From contig JADJTW010000001.1 in NCBI GenBank assembly GCA_016710965.1, positions 1-15,998 on the forward strand: a stretch of DNA of 15,998 nucleotides, read 5' to 3'. The notes under the pieces were generated by a model that saw nothing but the letters and a program-made list of their open reading frames with translations, ran no database searches and was not told the DNA's origin. The stretch is from Flavobacteriales bacterium (GTDB lineage Bacteria; Bacteroidota; Bacteroidia; Flavobacteriales_F; PHOS-HE28). Each line of letters opens with the position of its first letter. Within the stretch, counting starts at the first letter, position 1. Below, piece after piece: positions 9,047 to 15,998 of the stretch. The translations under genes and the position numbers were made by a program.

Positions 9047-10678
9047 TCAAGGCCCTTCTGCACCGGTTCTCAACGGTCGAAGATCGTATACGCGGACCCC
9101 TTTGTGCTCGCCAATCGGGTATTGCACGTAATGCTGCATATGGGGCCTTCGGGTCCACTCCTCCTCCAATAGCAGCAGGTACAGAGCGCCACTGGCAACG
9201 CACTGGTCCAACTGAGCGGGTTCCTTCAGGTGCATCGTAAAGTCATTCCATCCGCGTTGACCTGAGAGGTACAGGCTGTTTTGCCAGGTGCGATCGGGTG
9301 CAATGATCACCCGATCTTGATGGGTAATGCCCAATGAACGCAAGTAGGGCTCGATATCCAACAAGCCGCCATATAACCAATACTGCGATTCCTTCCAGTA
9401 TGCCAGCCGCTGGCCACCGACGAGCGGGATTGAATCCTTCTCCGCCAAGGGCTTTCCGTTGCGGAAGCGCAACTGTGCATCGGATGCGGCGAACATCGTG
9501 GAATGGATCAGCACAGCCAGCGCGATGCCTTTCGTCCACGGGTTCACGAGCCAGTCCATCTGGTACTGGCGGAGATACCAAAGGCCGCTCACCGAGATCG
9601 CCACAAGCATGATCATCGGATTAATGAAGTAGTAATCGTGGTTGTTAAGGGCCTGGAACCAACCCATCAGATAAAGGAAGGTTCCGAACAATAAGGCACC
9701 ATTGAGCAAGGCCACCTGGATCGGGGCTTTGCGAAAACCGATAAAGCATGCCGATGCAAGTACGATGAAGGTGGTCCAGACGGGAAGGCCGAAAAGCTCG
9801 AATACCAGGATCTCCTTCCCGAAGGTTGTTGCCCGATCGAATTCCTCGGCGGTCATCTTCCAGATGGGCCAAAGGCTGTTGGGCGTGTACGGTGCATTAT
9901 GCACCGCATTGTACTTGGCCGCGTACACATACCACGAGAGCACCATCGTGATGGCTCCAGCGAATGCGGCAAATGCGGTAGCTGTCTGCGGAAAAACCAA
10001 CCACCGATGACGCATACGACCCTTGAACAGCGTTTCGAAGCACAGCACACCCAGCAAGGCTAGCAGGCTCATTCCTGCGGTGATCTTCAGCAGTGCACCG
10101 AGTGCCATGAAGAACAGTGCGGCGAACAACCACTTGCGCTGATGCCGCAGATGATAGGTGGTGAAGCACCACCATCCGATCAGAGCGAGATCAAAGGCGG
10201 GAACATCAGGAAGGAAAGAGACAGCGAAGTAGACGATGGCGGGCGACGTGAAGAAAAGCAGGGACAACCAGCCCGACCAGAAGTCGGACCTCAGGATTCT
10301 TTGAGCGGTGCGGAACAAGGCGAATGAACCGATGAAGTGGAGGAGGAGGCCGAAGAGGCGGTAGGCGAATTCACTATGGCCGATCACGCGCCAGAGCATT
10401 CCCATGAGCCAGTAGATCAGCGGGAATTCGCCTGCGCTCTCGCCGCTTGTGTCCTTGTCCGCATGGAGATTGCACATCCAAGGATGGAAAAGGTTCGGGT
10501 CCCCGACGAAGTAGTTGTACGCAGGCCCCAGGCAATCGCACTGCCGCATGAGGTGGTGCGGCTGCGGGCGCAAGTGGAGCACGCGACCGTATTCGTATGC
10601 GCAGCACATCAACACGAAAGCTATGGCGAACCACCATCCGGCGTTCAGTCTTGGCAGCCAGCTCATCCGGATCTTCAT
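9047..10678 (-). CDS. PMT_2/ArnT-like family membrane glycosyltransferase, intact (543 aa)
   Basis: An uninterrupted 543-residue polytopic GT-C protein starting at ATG 10678. A first helix (WWFAIAFVLMCCAYEYG) is followed by the large first loop with HHLMRQCDCLGPAYNYFVGD, where the Asp of the usual RQxD motif is the expected catalytic acid, then NLFHPWMCNLHADKD and the GEFPLIYWLMGMLWRVIGHS box typical of these enzymes. Later helices include FWSGWLSLLFFTSPAIVYFA, FAAFAGAITMVLSWYVYAAK and a Tyr-rich NNHDYYFINPMIMLVAISVS. The C-terminal 120 or so residues look soluble (RTWQNSLYLSGQRGWNDFTM; YLLLLEEEWTRRPHMQHYV). Such enzymes move a sugar from a polyprenyl phosphate to lipid, protein or glycan outside the membrane. 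It lies 23 bases downstream of scoB and 46 bases upstream of TTG 9000. The family is clear; donor and acceptor are not. Confidence 0.88.
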   Translation of the reverse strand: MKIRMSWLPRLNAGWWFAIAFVLMCCAYEYGRVLHLRPQPHHLMRQCDCLGPAYNYFVGDPNLFHPWMCNLHADKDTSGESAGEFPLIYWLMGMLWRVIGHSEFAYRLFGLLLHFIGSFALFRTAQRILRSDFWSGWLSLLFFTSPAIVYFAVSFLPDVPAFDLALIGWWCFTTYHLRHQRKWLFAALFFMALGALLKITAGMSLLALLGVLCFETLFKGRMRHRWLVFPQTATAFAAFAGAITMVLSWYVYAAKYNAVHNAPYTPNSLWPIWKMTAEEFDRATTFGKEILVFELFGLPVWTTFIVLASACFIGFRKAPIQVALLNGALLFGTFLYLMGWFQALNNHDYYFINPMIMLVAISVSGLWYLRQYQMDWLVNPWTKGIALAVLIHSTMFAASDAQLRFRNGKPLAEKDSIPLVGGQRLAYWKESQYWLYGGLLDIEPYLRSLGITHQDRVIIAPDRTWQNSLYLSGQRGWNDFTMHLKEPAQLDQCVASGALYLLLLEEEWTRRPHMQHYVQYPIGEHKGVRVYDLRPLRTGAEGP

Positions 10679-10701
10679 CGGACAGGGTTCGTGCGTGCAT
10701 T

Positions 10702-11357
10702 TCAGAAGACCATCTCCGGCACCTCTCCCTCCACCACCAGCCTTCCCTTGGTCTTCGCCTTGATCTCGTCCACGCTTACGCCGGGTGCGCGCTCCAGCAG
10801 CTTGAAGCCTTCAGGGGTGATGTCGAATACACCGAGGTCGCTCACGATCTTCTTCACGCAGCCCACGCCCGTAAGAGGAAGGTCGCACTTGGGCAGCAGT
10901 TTGCTCTCGCCGGCCTTGTTGGTGTGCATCATGCACACGATGATATTGTCAGCGCTTGCCACCAGGTCCATGGCGCCGCCCATGCCCTTCACCATCTTGC
11001 CGGGATCTTCCAGTTGGCGATATCGCCCTGGTCGCTCACCTCCATGGCGCCGAGCACCGTCAGCTGCACGTGCTGCCCACGGATCATGGCGAAGCTGGTG
11101 GCGCTGTCGAAGATGCTGCTGCCGGGCAGCAGTGTCACGGTTTGCTTGCCGGCGTTGATCAAGTCGGCGTCCTCTTCGCCCTCGAACGGGAATGGCCCCG
11201 TGCCCAGGATGCCATTCTCGCTCTGCAGCACCACGTTCATCCCTTCGGGGATGTAGTTGGCAACGAGCGTAGGAATGCCGATGCCGAGATTGACGTAGTA
11301 GCCGTCTCGCAATTCCCGCGCGATGCGCCGGGCCATCTGCTCTTTGGTGAGTGCCAT
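10702..11357 (-). CDS. scoB: 3-oxoacid CoA-transferase subunit B, one frameshift
   Basis: The beta subunit of a family I CoA-transferase, which with ScoA moves CoA between succinyl-CoA or acetyl-CoA and a 3-oxo acid such as acetoacetate. The start ATG 11357 gives MALTKEQMARRIARELRDGY, then YVNLGIGIPTLVANYIPEG and SENGILGTGPFPF, containing the catalytic glutamate of SENG. The second half is VKGMGGAMDLVASADNIIV, HTNKAGESKLLPKC, TGVGCVKKIVSDLGVFDITP and a typical end with GRLVVEGEVPEMVF. The frame breaks at the GGG run 11002-11004 (CCC on the coding strand). One added C restores IPGKMVKGMGG and an expected length of 218 residues, so this is almost certainly a sequencing error. Unusually, its partner scoA is not adjacent: a 1.75-kb membrane-protein gene lies between. 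A weak CATCTTCG sequence stands 18 bases before the ATG. Confidence 0.92.
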
Positions 11358-11396
11358 GCTCGTTGCTGTTGCCTGCGAAGATGCGAAGCGGCAGCG

Positions 11397-13150
11397 CTAT
11401 GGGGCTATTCCTTGCACCAGCATCCGCCCATTCGAGAAGGTGCAGGGTCGTGCCTCCGGCTCCTGGAAATAGAGGACGGCACTCGCCGCAGTGGCGCTCA
11501 CCGGCACGTGCCTGATGCACCGCCAGCGCTCTCCATGCCACTGCGCCCTGCGCGTGCTGAGGAAAACGATGTCGTTGTAGATGATGGCACCGGAGGCATC
11601 AATGATGTCAATGACCAGCCGCGGGTCGATGACGATGCAAGAGGACTCAAGTTCCGCGCTTACTTGGACAAGGAGGTCCTGCGATCGAAGGCGCTGAACA
11701 GGAAGCTCGATCATCGACGACCGTTCGGCAGCATGAACGGAGAACGCAAATGCAGTGTCCATGATCATCTCCAAGCGAAGCGGCGTCTCGCGCAGGAGCA
11801 GAAAGAGCTGGTTCCGAGGAGCGCTATCCACGACCCTGAATCCTGTGCGGGCCGCATCGAGATCGCGACGCATGGCGATGCGTACATCGTCCTTGCCATT
11901 CGGCCAACTGTGCGCGTTGGCATCGCCTTCGCTCCCATGCATGCGCCGTTGCAGCGCCCACGGATGTCCCGCGTGCCGGTGCGTGCCCACGACGGCCGGG
12001 CGACCAAGTTCTTTCTCCAGGGCGGCCACATGATGAACGAATCGGTTCGGTATCGACTGCTCTGGCCAGAGCACGGTGCTTTCGAGATCGCCCGTTCTCA
12101 TCGCACGAAGAGGCAGCACCAGCAGCGGCGCCGCGAGGAGCCAACCGTATCGCCAGCGCGCGGCCAGTCGGTCGGCAGCCAGGCCCGTGAGCAAGATGGC
12201 CAGCAGGAGCGAATGCAATGCGGTACGGTCCTCGGCGTAGTTCAGGTGGATGGCATGCGCGGCCATGATTCGTCCGAGCGACTCCAATAGCAACAAAGCC
12301 AGAACGAGTATCCCGGGTCCTCGCAGCAGCTTTGTGCGTGTCCATTCGAACAATAACACCAGGCCAGCGACGCCTACGAACATGAGCATCGCGGCACGAA
12401 AACCTGGCACATCCTGTCCAAGGACACGCCAAGCCAGTGTGCCCACTGTGACGCCCATGAAATCGCTCGTTCCTCCATGATAAAGAAGTCCCAGTTCGGA
12501 AAGCAGCAGTGAGAGCGCTGCAGCTCCCGCGAACGGGAGCCAGCCCAGCGCAGCAACCAGGAGCAGACTACGGCGCTCCTGCTCACCAGAACCGTGAGCA
12601 CCACGAGGATAACGGCCCACAGCGGCACCAGTGCCAACAGGAATCCGTTCGCTACCGCCATGCCCAGCAGAACAGCGAGCAGATCGCCACGACGATGCCA
12701 TTGGGCGAAGCGCAGCAGGGCTTGCACGGAGAACAGCAGGAAGGCCATCGCAGGTCCGTAGCCGCGGAAGAAGGAGAAGAAGTCGAGCAGGAACGGGCAG
12801 AGCAACAAGGCCGACCACAGGACCCAACGCACCGTGCGATGCTGCACGAGATGGCCCAGACGCCACGCGCTCCACGCGAAGAGCAAGTAGCTGAGCACGC
12901 TGCCGTAACGCAAAGCCAGCAGCTTCAGCCCGAAGAGCTTGAACCCGATGAAGCCGAGCAGGCTGTTGAGGTAGTGGTTGTTCGCATCCCACAGTGAAGC
13001 GAATGGCAGGAAACGGCCGCCCTGCGCATACGCAATGAAAGAGGTGGCTTCATCATGGACCAGCGGCACGAGCAATGCGCGCAGCAGCACGAGGAGGAAG
13101 ACCATCCCGGCCGTTGCGATGAAGACGATGCGTTCGCTGCGCGCGCCCAT
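11397..13150 (-). CDS. Polytopic GT-C-like membrane protein B with C-terminal beta-rich domain, located between scoA and scoB; one frameshift
   Basis: About 584 residues from ATG 13150, read in one frame to about 12583 and in a second to TAG 11397-11399. The change is one base in or near the SRSAVV/ERRSLLLVAAL overlap. The N-terminal helix VFIATAGMVFLLVLLRALLV leads to the acidic loop PLVHDEATSFIAYAQGG, where the Asp-Glu pair is where GT-C enzymes keep their catalytic acid, then DANNHYLNSLLGFIGFKLFG and FFSFFRGYGPAMAFLLFS. About nine further hydrophobic segments run to near 12090. The last 200 residues are soluble and beta-rich: LRLEMIMDTAFAFSVHA, SSMIELPVQRL, VIDPRLVIDIIDASGAIIYN, SAVLYFQEPEARPCTFSNGR. 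I suspect a jelly-roll-like fold. It is paralogous to 5420-6907, which lacks this tail. Its start is 6 bases from the scoA stop, so co-expression with the CoA-transferase is likely. Substrate unknown. Confidence 0.8.
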
Positions 13151-13156
13151 GCGCGA

Positions 13157-13855
13157 TCAGATTCGCTTGCGTACCGTTCGCTGCTCGATCCGCTTCTCGT
13201 AATCCTTTCCTTGGAAGATGCGCTGCACGAAAATGCCGGGCGTATGCACTGCATCGGGATCAAGCATTCCGGGCTCTACCAACTCCTCCACCTCCGCCAC
13301 CGTGATCTTGCCGGCCATGGCCATCATGGGGTTGAAGTTGCGCGCCGTGCGCTTGTACACCAGGTTGCCGAAGCGATCGCCCTTCCACGCCTTCACCAAT
13401 GCGAAATCGGCGCGGAGCCCGCTCTCGAGTACGTGCATCTTCCCGTTGAATTCCCGCACTTCCTTGCCCTGGCCCACCTCGGTACCGAAGCCTGCGGGCG
13501 TGAAGAATGCTGGTATGCCAGCACCACCAGCACGGCATCGTTCGGCAAGCGTGCCTTGCGGGATCAGGTCCACCTCCAGTTCACCGCTCAGCATCTGGCG
13601 CTCGAACTCCTCGTTCTCGCCCACGTAGCTGCTGATCATCTTCCTGATCTGGCGCGTCTTCAATAGCAAGCCCAGGCCGAAGTCGTCCACGCCCGCGTTG
13701 TTGCTGATGCATGTGAGGCCCTTCGTACCCCGGCGTACGAGCGCAGCGATCAGGTCTTCCGGAATACCGCACAATCCAAAGCCACCGACCATGAGGGTCA
13801 GATTATCCGTCAATCCGTCGAGCGCTGCATCGGCGCTGGCCACTAATTTGTTCAT
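13157..13855 (-). CDS. scoA: 3-oxoacid CoA-transferase subunit A, intact (232 aa)
   Basis: The alpha subunit of a family I CoA-transferase that works with ScoB in ketone-body or short-chain 3-oxo-acid activation in the cytoplasm. The frame is uninterrupted from ATG 13855 and has the usual length. Signatures in order: LMVGGFGLCGIPEDLIAALV (glycine-rich CoA-binding region), LTCISNNAGVDDFGLGLLL, RKMISSYVGENEEFERQML, GELEVDLIPQGTLAERCRAG, GIPAFFTPAGFGTEVGQGKE, ADFALVKAWKGDRFGNLVYK and TARNFNPMMAMAGKITVAEV. It is the first gene of the minus-strand cluster, and a TATCTTCG box lies 17 bases before its ATG. The next gene downstream is membrane protein B, not scoB. Succinyl-CoA:3-ketoacid transferase is the best match; acetate-acetoacetate transferase cannot be excluded. 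Confidence 0.94.
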   Translation of the reverse strand: MNKLVASADAALDGLTDNLTLMVGGFGLCGIPEDLIAALVRRGTKGLTCISNNAGVDDFGLGLLLKTRQIRKMISSYVGENEEFERQMLSGELEVDLIPQGTLAERCRAGGAGIPAFFTPAGFGTEVGQGKEVREFNGKMHVLESGLRADFALVKAWKGDRFGNLVYKRTARNFNPMMAMAGKITVAEVEELVEPGMLDPDAVHTPGIFVQRIFQGKDYEKRIEQRTVRKRI

Positions 13856-13872
13856 GCGCGTATGAAGTGCGC

Positions 13873-13880
13873 CGAAGATA
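13873..13880 (-). promoter_or_regulatory. Candidate Bacteroidota -7 box (TATCTTCG) before scoA
   Basis: Read on the minus strand the box is TATCTTCG, which matches the TAnnTTTG -7 pattern except for one T to C change. It ends 17 bases before the scoA ATG, giving a leader of about ten bases. A TTG-type -33 element is not obvious; TGACAA lies about 30 bases further upstream. It is in the 107-base region between the divergent scoA and YHS-domain genes, the natural place for promoters. Confidence 0.4.
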
Positions 13881-13962
13881 GCAGGCCACCCGAGGAACTC
13901 CGGTGGTGGTTGTCAGGGATGCGTAGGGCTGTCGACTTCCGCTTCGTTCATCATCACCGAGA

Positions 13963-14416
13963 ATGCGCACAGTCCTTCTTTCCCTCCTGTTCATCGCCCC
14001 ACTGATCGCACCTCGCAGGACCTCTCCCCATTCTTCAATGTCGACAGCAAGGGACTCTGGGTGGAAGGCATGACCCGGTGGCCTACCTCGTTCAGGGCCG
14101 GGCCGTCAAGGGCAGTGCCTCGATAGTTACGGTCCATCGAGGAGCCACCTTCCACTTCGCCATCGCCGCGCATCGCGACCTGTTCCTGAAGGATCCGGAG
14201 CGGTACCTGCCGGAATATGGTGGCTGGTGCGCATACGCCATGGGTGCCCGGAATGAGAAAGTGGAAGTGGATCCCGAGACGTTCAAGGTGAAGGATGGCA
14301 GGGTCTACCTCTTCTACAACGCCTATTTCAGCAACACGCTCACCGCGTGGAACAAGAACGAGGCCTTGTTGCAGGCGGCTGCCGATCGCAACTGGACCGC
14401 CTTCAAGCATAAATGA
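13963..14416 (+). CDS. Exported YHS-domain protein, two frameshifts
   Basis: A small exported protein with a YHS domain, a metal-associated fold often found next to copper or heavy-metal functions. ATG 13963 gives the signal peptide MRTVLLSLLFIAPLIA. A frame change near 14012 leads to SQDLSPFFNVDSKGLWVEG, and another near 14072 leads to HDPVAYLVQGRAVKG, the usual start of the domain. The core FAIAAHRDLFLKDPERYLPE is followed by YGGWCAYAMG, where the single Cys matches the family's GG-CA box. The remainder, YLFYNAYFSNTLTAWNKNEA, ends with AFKHK at TGA 14414-14416. The last 113 codons are in one clean frame. The stop overlaps the start of the DoxX-like gene (ATGA), showing tight coupling. The ligand is not determinable. 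Confidence 0.82.
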
Positions 14417-14834
14417 TCCGACCCATGCACCTGCGAAGAATGCTCCATTGGTTGCCGAACGTGGTGGCCGCTGTCATCTTGTTGCAAACGCTCTATTTCA
14501 AGTTCTCGGCATCGCCCGAATCGGTGTACATCTTCACCACCATCAACGCCGAACCTGGAGGCCGCATCGGATCGGGCGTCGTAGAACTCATCGCCGCCGT
14601 GCTGCTACTTTGGCCGCGCTTTGCGTGGGCCGGGGCCGGTCTTGCGTTGGGCACCATGATGGGAGCCATCCTCACGCACCTTACCATCCTCGGCATCAAG
14701 TACAGGGCGACAGCGGCCTGCTGTTCACCCTGGCGATGGTGGTGGCCGGTGCTTCGGCATGGGTGCTCTTCCGCGACCGGCATACCGCTGCGGCATTCCA
14801 GCATTCGCTTCGTCGGGACCACGACGATCTCTGA
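14413..14834 (+). CDS. DoxX-like membrane protein (about 140 aa), one frameshift
   Basis: A four-helix membrane protein of the DoxX/DoxD-like type. ATG 14413 overlaps the stop of the YHS gene. Pieces: MIRPMHLRRMLHWLPNVVAA, VILLQTLYFKFSASPESVYI, GRIGSGVVELIAAVLLLWPR, WAGAGLALGTMMGAILTHLT and ILGIKY. After a missing base near 14702 the frame continues GDSGLLFTLAMVVAGASAWV and LFRDRHTAAAFQHSLRRDHD, stopping at TGA 14832-14834. Without this correction the frame would run to 14856 with a hydrophilic Trp/Arg-rich tail that does not suit a membrane helix. The KFS-SPES-YIF and ELIAAVLLL boxes are typical of the family. Function is unknown for this branch; pairing with a YHS protein suggests a shared periplasmic or redox role, which is inference. 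Confidence 0.82.
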
Positions 14835-14870
14835 AATGCACGACACTCCAACCTAATCAGGACAAGCACA

Positions 14871-15384
14871 ATGACCGCCCTCGTTGAACACAACACATCA
14901 GTGCTCGAGAAGGTGGATGCGCTCCTGCACCAGCTTGCCGATGAAGAGCTCGCCCGTGCCCGCACCTGCTCTTCGGCAGCAGCATCGGACAGCACTTCCG
15001 CCATATCCCTGAATTCTACGCCTGCCTGCTCGGCGAGGCCGACTCGGGCCTCTTCAGCTATGACTGGCGCAAACGCGACCTCCTGATCGAAACGGAGGTG
15101 ATCGCAGCGCGTGCGAGCACCGTCGAAGCATCAGCATGCTCCATGATCTCCGCCATGACCGTGAACTGGTCATGGAAAGTGAACTGCCCGGCTTGGACGG
15201 CACGATCGTCCATCGTACCACGCTGAAGCGGGAGCTCGCCTATCTCGCCGATCACAGCGTGCACCATCTGGCCATGGTGCGCATCGCACTGGAGCAGGAG
15301 CTTCCGCTTGTGCGCTTTCCGGGGCACCTGGGCGTGGCAGCGTCCACGAGAAACCATCAAGCGCGCGCGGTGGCGGCGCACTGA
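14871..15384 (+). CDS. DinB-superfamily protein, two frameshifts
   Basis: A cytoplasmic four-helix-bundle protein of the DinB/YfiT-like superfamily, whose members usually bind a divalent metal through three histidines and often act as thiol-dependent transferases. ATG 14871 gives MTALVEHNTSVLEKVDALLH. A shift near 14960 leads to LFGSSIGQHFRHIPEFYACL, holding the first histidine box, then FSYDWRKRDLLIETEVIAAR. A second shift near 15120 leads to SMLHDLRHDRELVMESELPG and ELAYLADHSVHHLAMVRIAL, the C-terminal D-H-x-x-H-H box. The stop is TGA 15382-15384, two bases before the next start. The length of about 171 residues fits. It shares the strand and close spacing of the YHS and DoxX-like genes and is probably in their operon. 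Despite the name, nothing links it to the DNA-damage polymerase dinB. Confidence 0.82.
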
Positions 15385-15386
15385 CC

Positions 15387-15998
15387 ATGCGGCACCGCAT
15401 CGCCGACCGGCTGAACCACGAGTACTGGCCGTGGTGGGTCATCTATCTGCCGGTCATTCCATTCTACCTGTACCAAGCAATTCGCCAACGCCGGGCTGCC
15501 TTCTTCACCAACGTCAATCCGTCCATTGATGCTTTGGGCGGCTTCTTCGGCGAGCGCAAATCGAGCATCTATCAGCTGCTGCCGGAGGAGCTATCCGCGC
15601 ACGGTACTGGTTCGGGCTGGCAGCAGCGCGGCGACCATCATGCGCCTCCGCGAAGAAGCGGACTTGTCGTTCCCATTGATCGTAAAGCCCGACATCGGCG
15701 AACGCGGAAGGGCCGTGCATACGCGCGATGAGCAGGACCTTATTGAGCATATCGCCACCTACCAGGAGGACATGCTGATGCAGCAATTGGCGGAAGCGCC
15801 GCTTGAGTTCAGCCTCTTCTTCCAGAAGCATCCGGACACAACGCGTGTGGAATTGCTCTCCATCACCGGCAAGCGCTTCACTCAGCGTCGGGGGCGATGG
15901 GATGCGCGCCATAGAGGATACGCTCCAACACAACAGTGCGCGGTGGCGGGCAGGCGCAAGCTGTCCCGGTCAGCTGGGCCGGAGCTTCAACGCATTGC
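15387..15998 (+). CDS. ATP-grasp protein, D-alanine-D-alanine ligase-like; 3' end outside window; frameshifted
   Basis: The N-terminal part of an ATP-grasp enzyme, a fold that joins a carboxylate to an amine or similar group through an acyl phosphate. From memory, Bacteroidota proteins of this type are labelled D-alanine-D-alanine ligase, but they start with a hydrophobic aromatic segment as here: NHEYWPWWVIYLPVIPFYLY, then AAFFTNVNPSIDA and GGFFGERKSSIYQLLPEEL. After shifts near 15600 the frame gives TIMRLREEADLSFPLIVKPD with IGERGRAVHTRDEQDLIEHI; FPLIVKPD-GERG is the nucleotide-binding lysine region. Next are DMLMQQLAEAPLEFSLFFQK, VELLSITGKRF and, after one more shift near 15880, SVGGDGMRAIEDTLQHN. 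The metal-binding C-terminal motifs would lie beyond the window. A true cell-wall Ddl is unlikely because the N-terminal domain differs. Confidence 0.78.

Noticed and set aside
10989..11010. Possible programmed frameshift in scoB
   Set aside because: There is no slippery heptamer or downstream structure typical of programmed shifting, the site is a short C run, and other indels abound in the window. A sequencing error is the simpler explanation.
10337..11158. A 273-codon plus-strand open frame
   Set aside because: It is antisense to the start of the 543-residue glycosyltransferase and the end of scoB, with low-complexity composition. It is a shadow frame.
10956..12290. A 444-codon plus-strand open frame opposite scoB and membrane protein B
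   Set aside because: Its translation is rich in Arg, His and Ala without any recognisable motif, and it lies antisense to two well-supported genes. Long antisense frames are expected in GC-rich DNA.
12509..12997. A plus-strand frame rich in Gln and Glu, resembling a coiled coil
   Set aside because: It is the antisense image of the Leu- and Arg-rich helices of membrane protein B; Leu codons reversed give Gln and Glu. It is not an independent gene.
1..15998. CRISPR arrays, transposases, integrases, tRNA or rRNA genes, prophage genes
   Set aside because: I looked for regularly spaced repeats, inverted terminal repeats, recombinase motifs and cloverleaf-like or rRNA segments and saw none. The window is occupied almost completely by protein-coding genes.

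Overview
The window is about 16 kb of GC-rich, gene-dense bacterial DNA with no gene-free stretch over 300 bases and no RNA gene, insertion sequence or CRISPR array that I could find. It most likely comes from a member of Bacteroidota, probably a GC-rich Flavobacteriales-like lineage. The evidence is a small protein at 984-1431 of a family I know only from that phylum, an ATP-grasp protein with the N-terminal signature usual there, and TATCTTCG/TATCTTGG boxes close to starts that resemble the phylum's TAnnTTTG -7 element. The taxonomic call is inference.

The sequence carries many single-base indels. Most genes must be read by joining two or more frames, while codon-level protein signatures stay intact on both sides of each shift. 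At several sites (near 1007, 1523-1531, 11002-11004) changing a homopolymer by one or a few bases restores the expected protein. I therefore treat the frameshifted genes as real genes with sequencing or assembly errors and give their whole spans. Indels are dense in about 1-5,700 and 13,960-15,998 and sparse between; the GT2 gene, the 543-residue glycosyltransferase and scoA are uninterrupted.

Layout. (1) 1-2,201, plus strand: the C-terminal part of a beta-lactamase-family serine hydrolase, a small conserved Bacteroidota protein, and a DEDDy 3'-5' exonuclease. (2) 2,208-4,123, minus strand: a polytopic GT-C-like membrane protein with a C-terminal beta-rich tail. (3) 4,136-6,907, plus strand: two overlapping genes for polytopic GT-C-like proteins, A' and B'. 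(4) 13,855 down to 6,904, minus strand: scoA, membrane protein B, scoB, a PMT_2-type glycosyltransferase, membrane protein A, and a dolichol-phosphate-mannose-synthase-like GT2. (5) 13,963-15,998, plus strand: a secreted YHS-domain protein, a DoxX-like membrane protein, a DinB-superfamily protein and the start of a D-Ala-D-Ala-ligase-like ATP-grasp protein that runs off the window.

How the genes fit together. The GT2 enzyme probably makes a polyprenyl-phosphate sugar, which is the donor type used by GT-C membrane enzymes. Five GT-C-like proteins lie within 11 kb of it. A resembles A' and B resembles B', so the locus looks like duplicated and rearranged envelope glycosylation genes. Most unusual is the split of the two CoA-transferase subunits: B sits between scoA and scoB, 6 bases from the scoA stop, in what looks like a single transcription unit.
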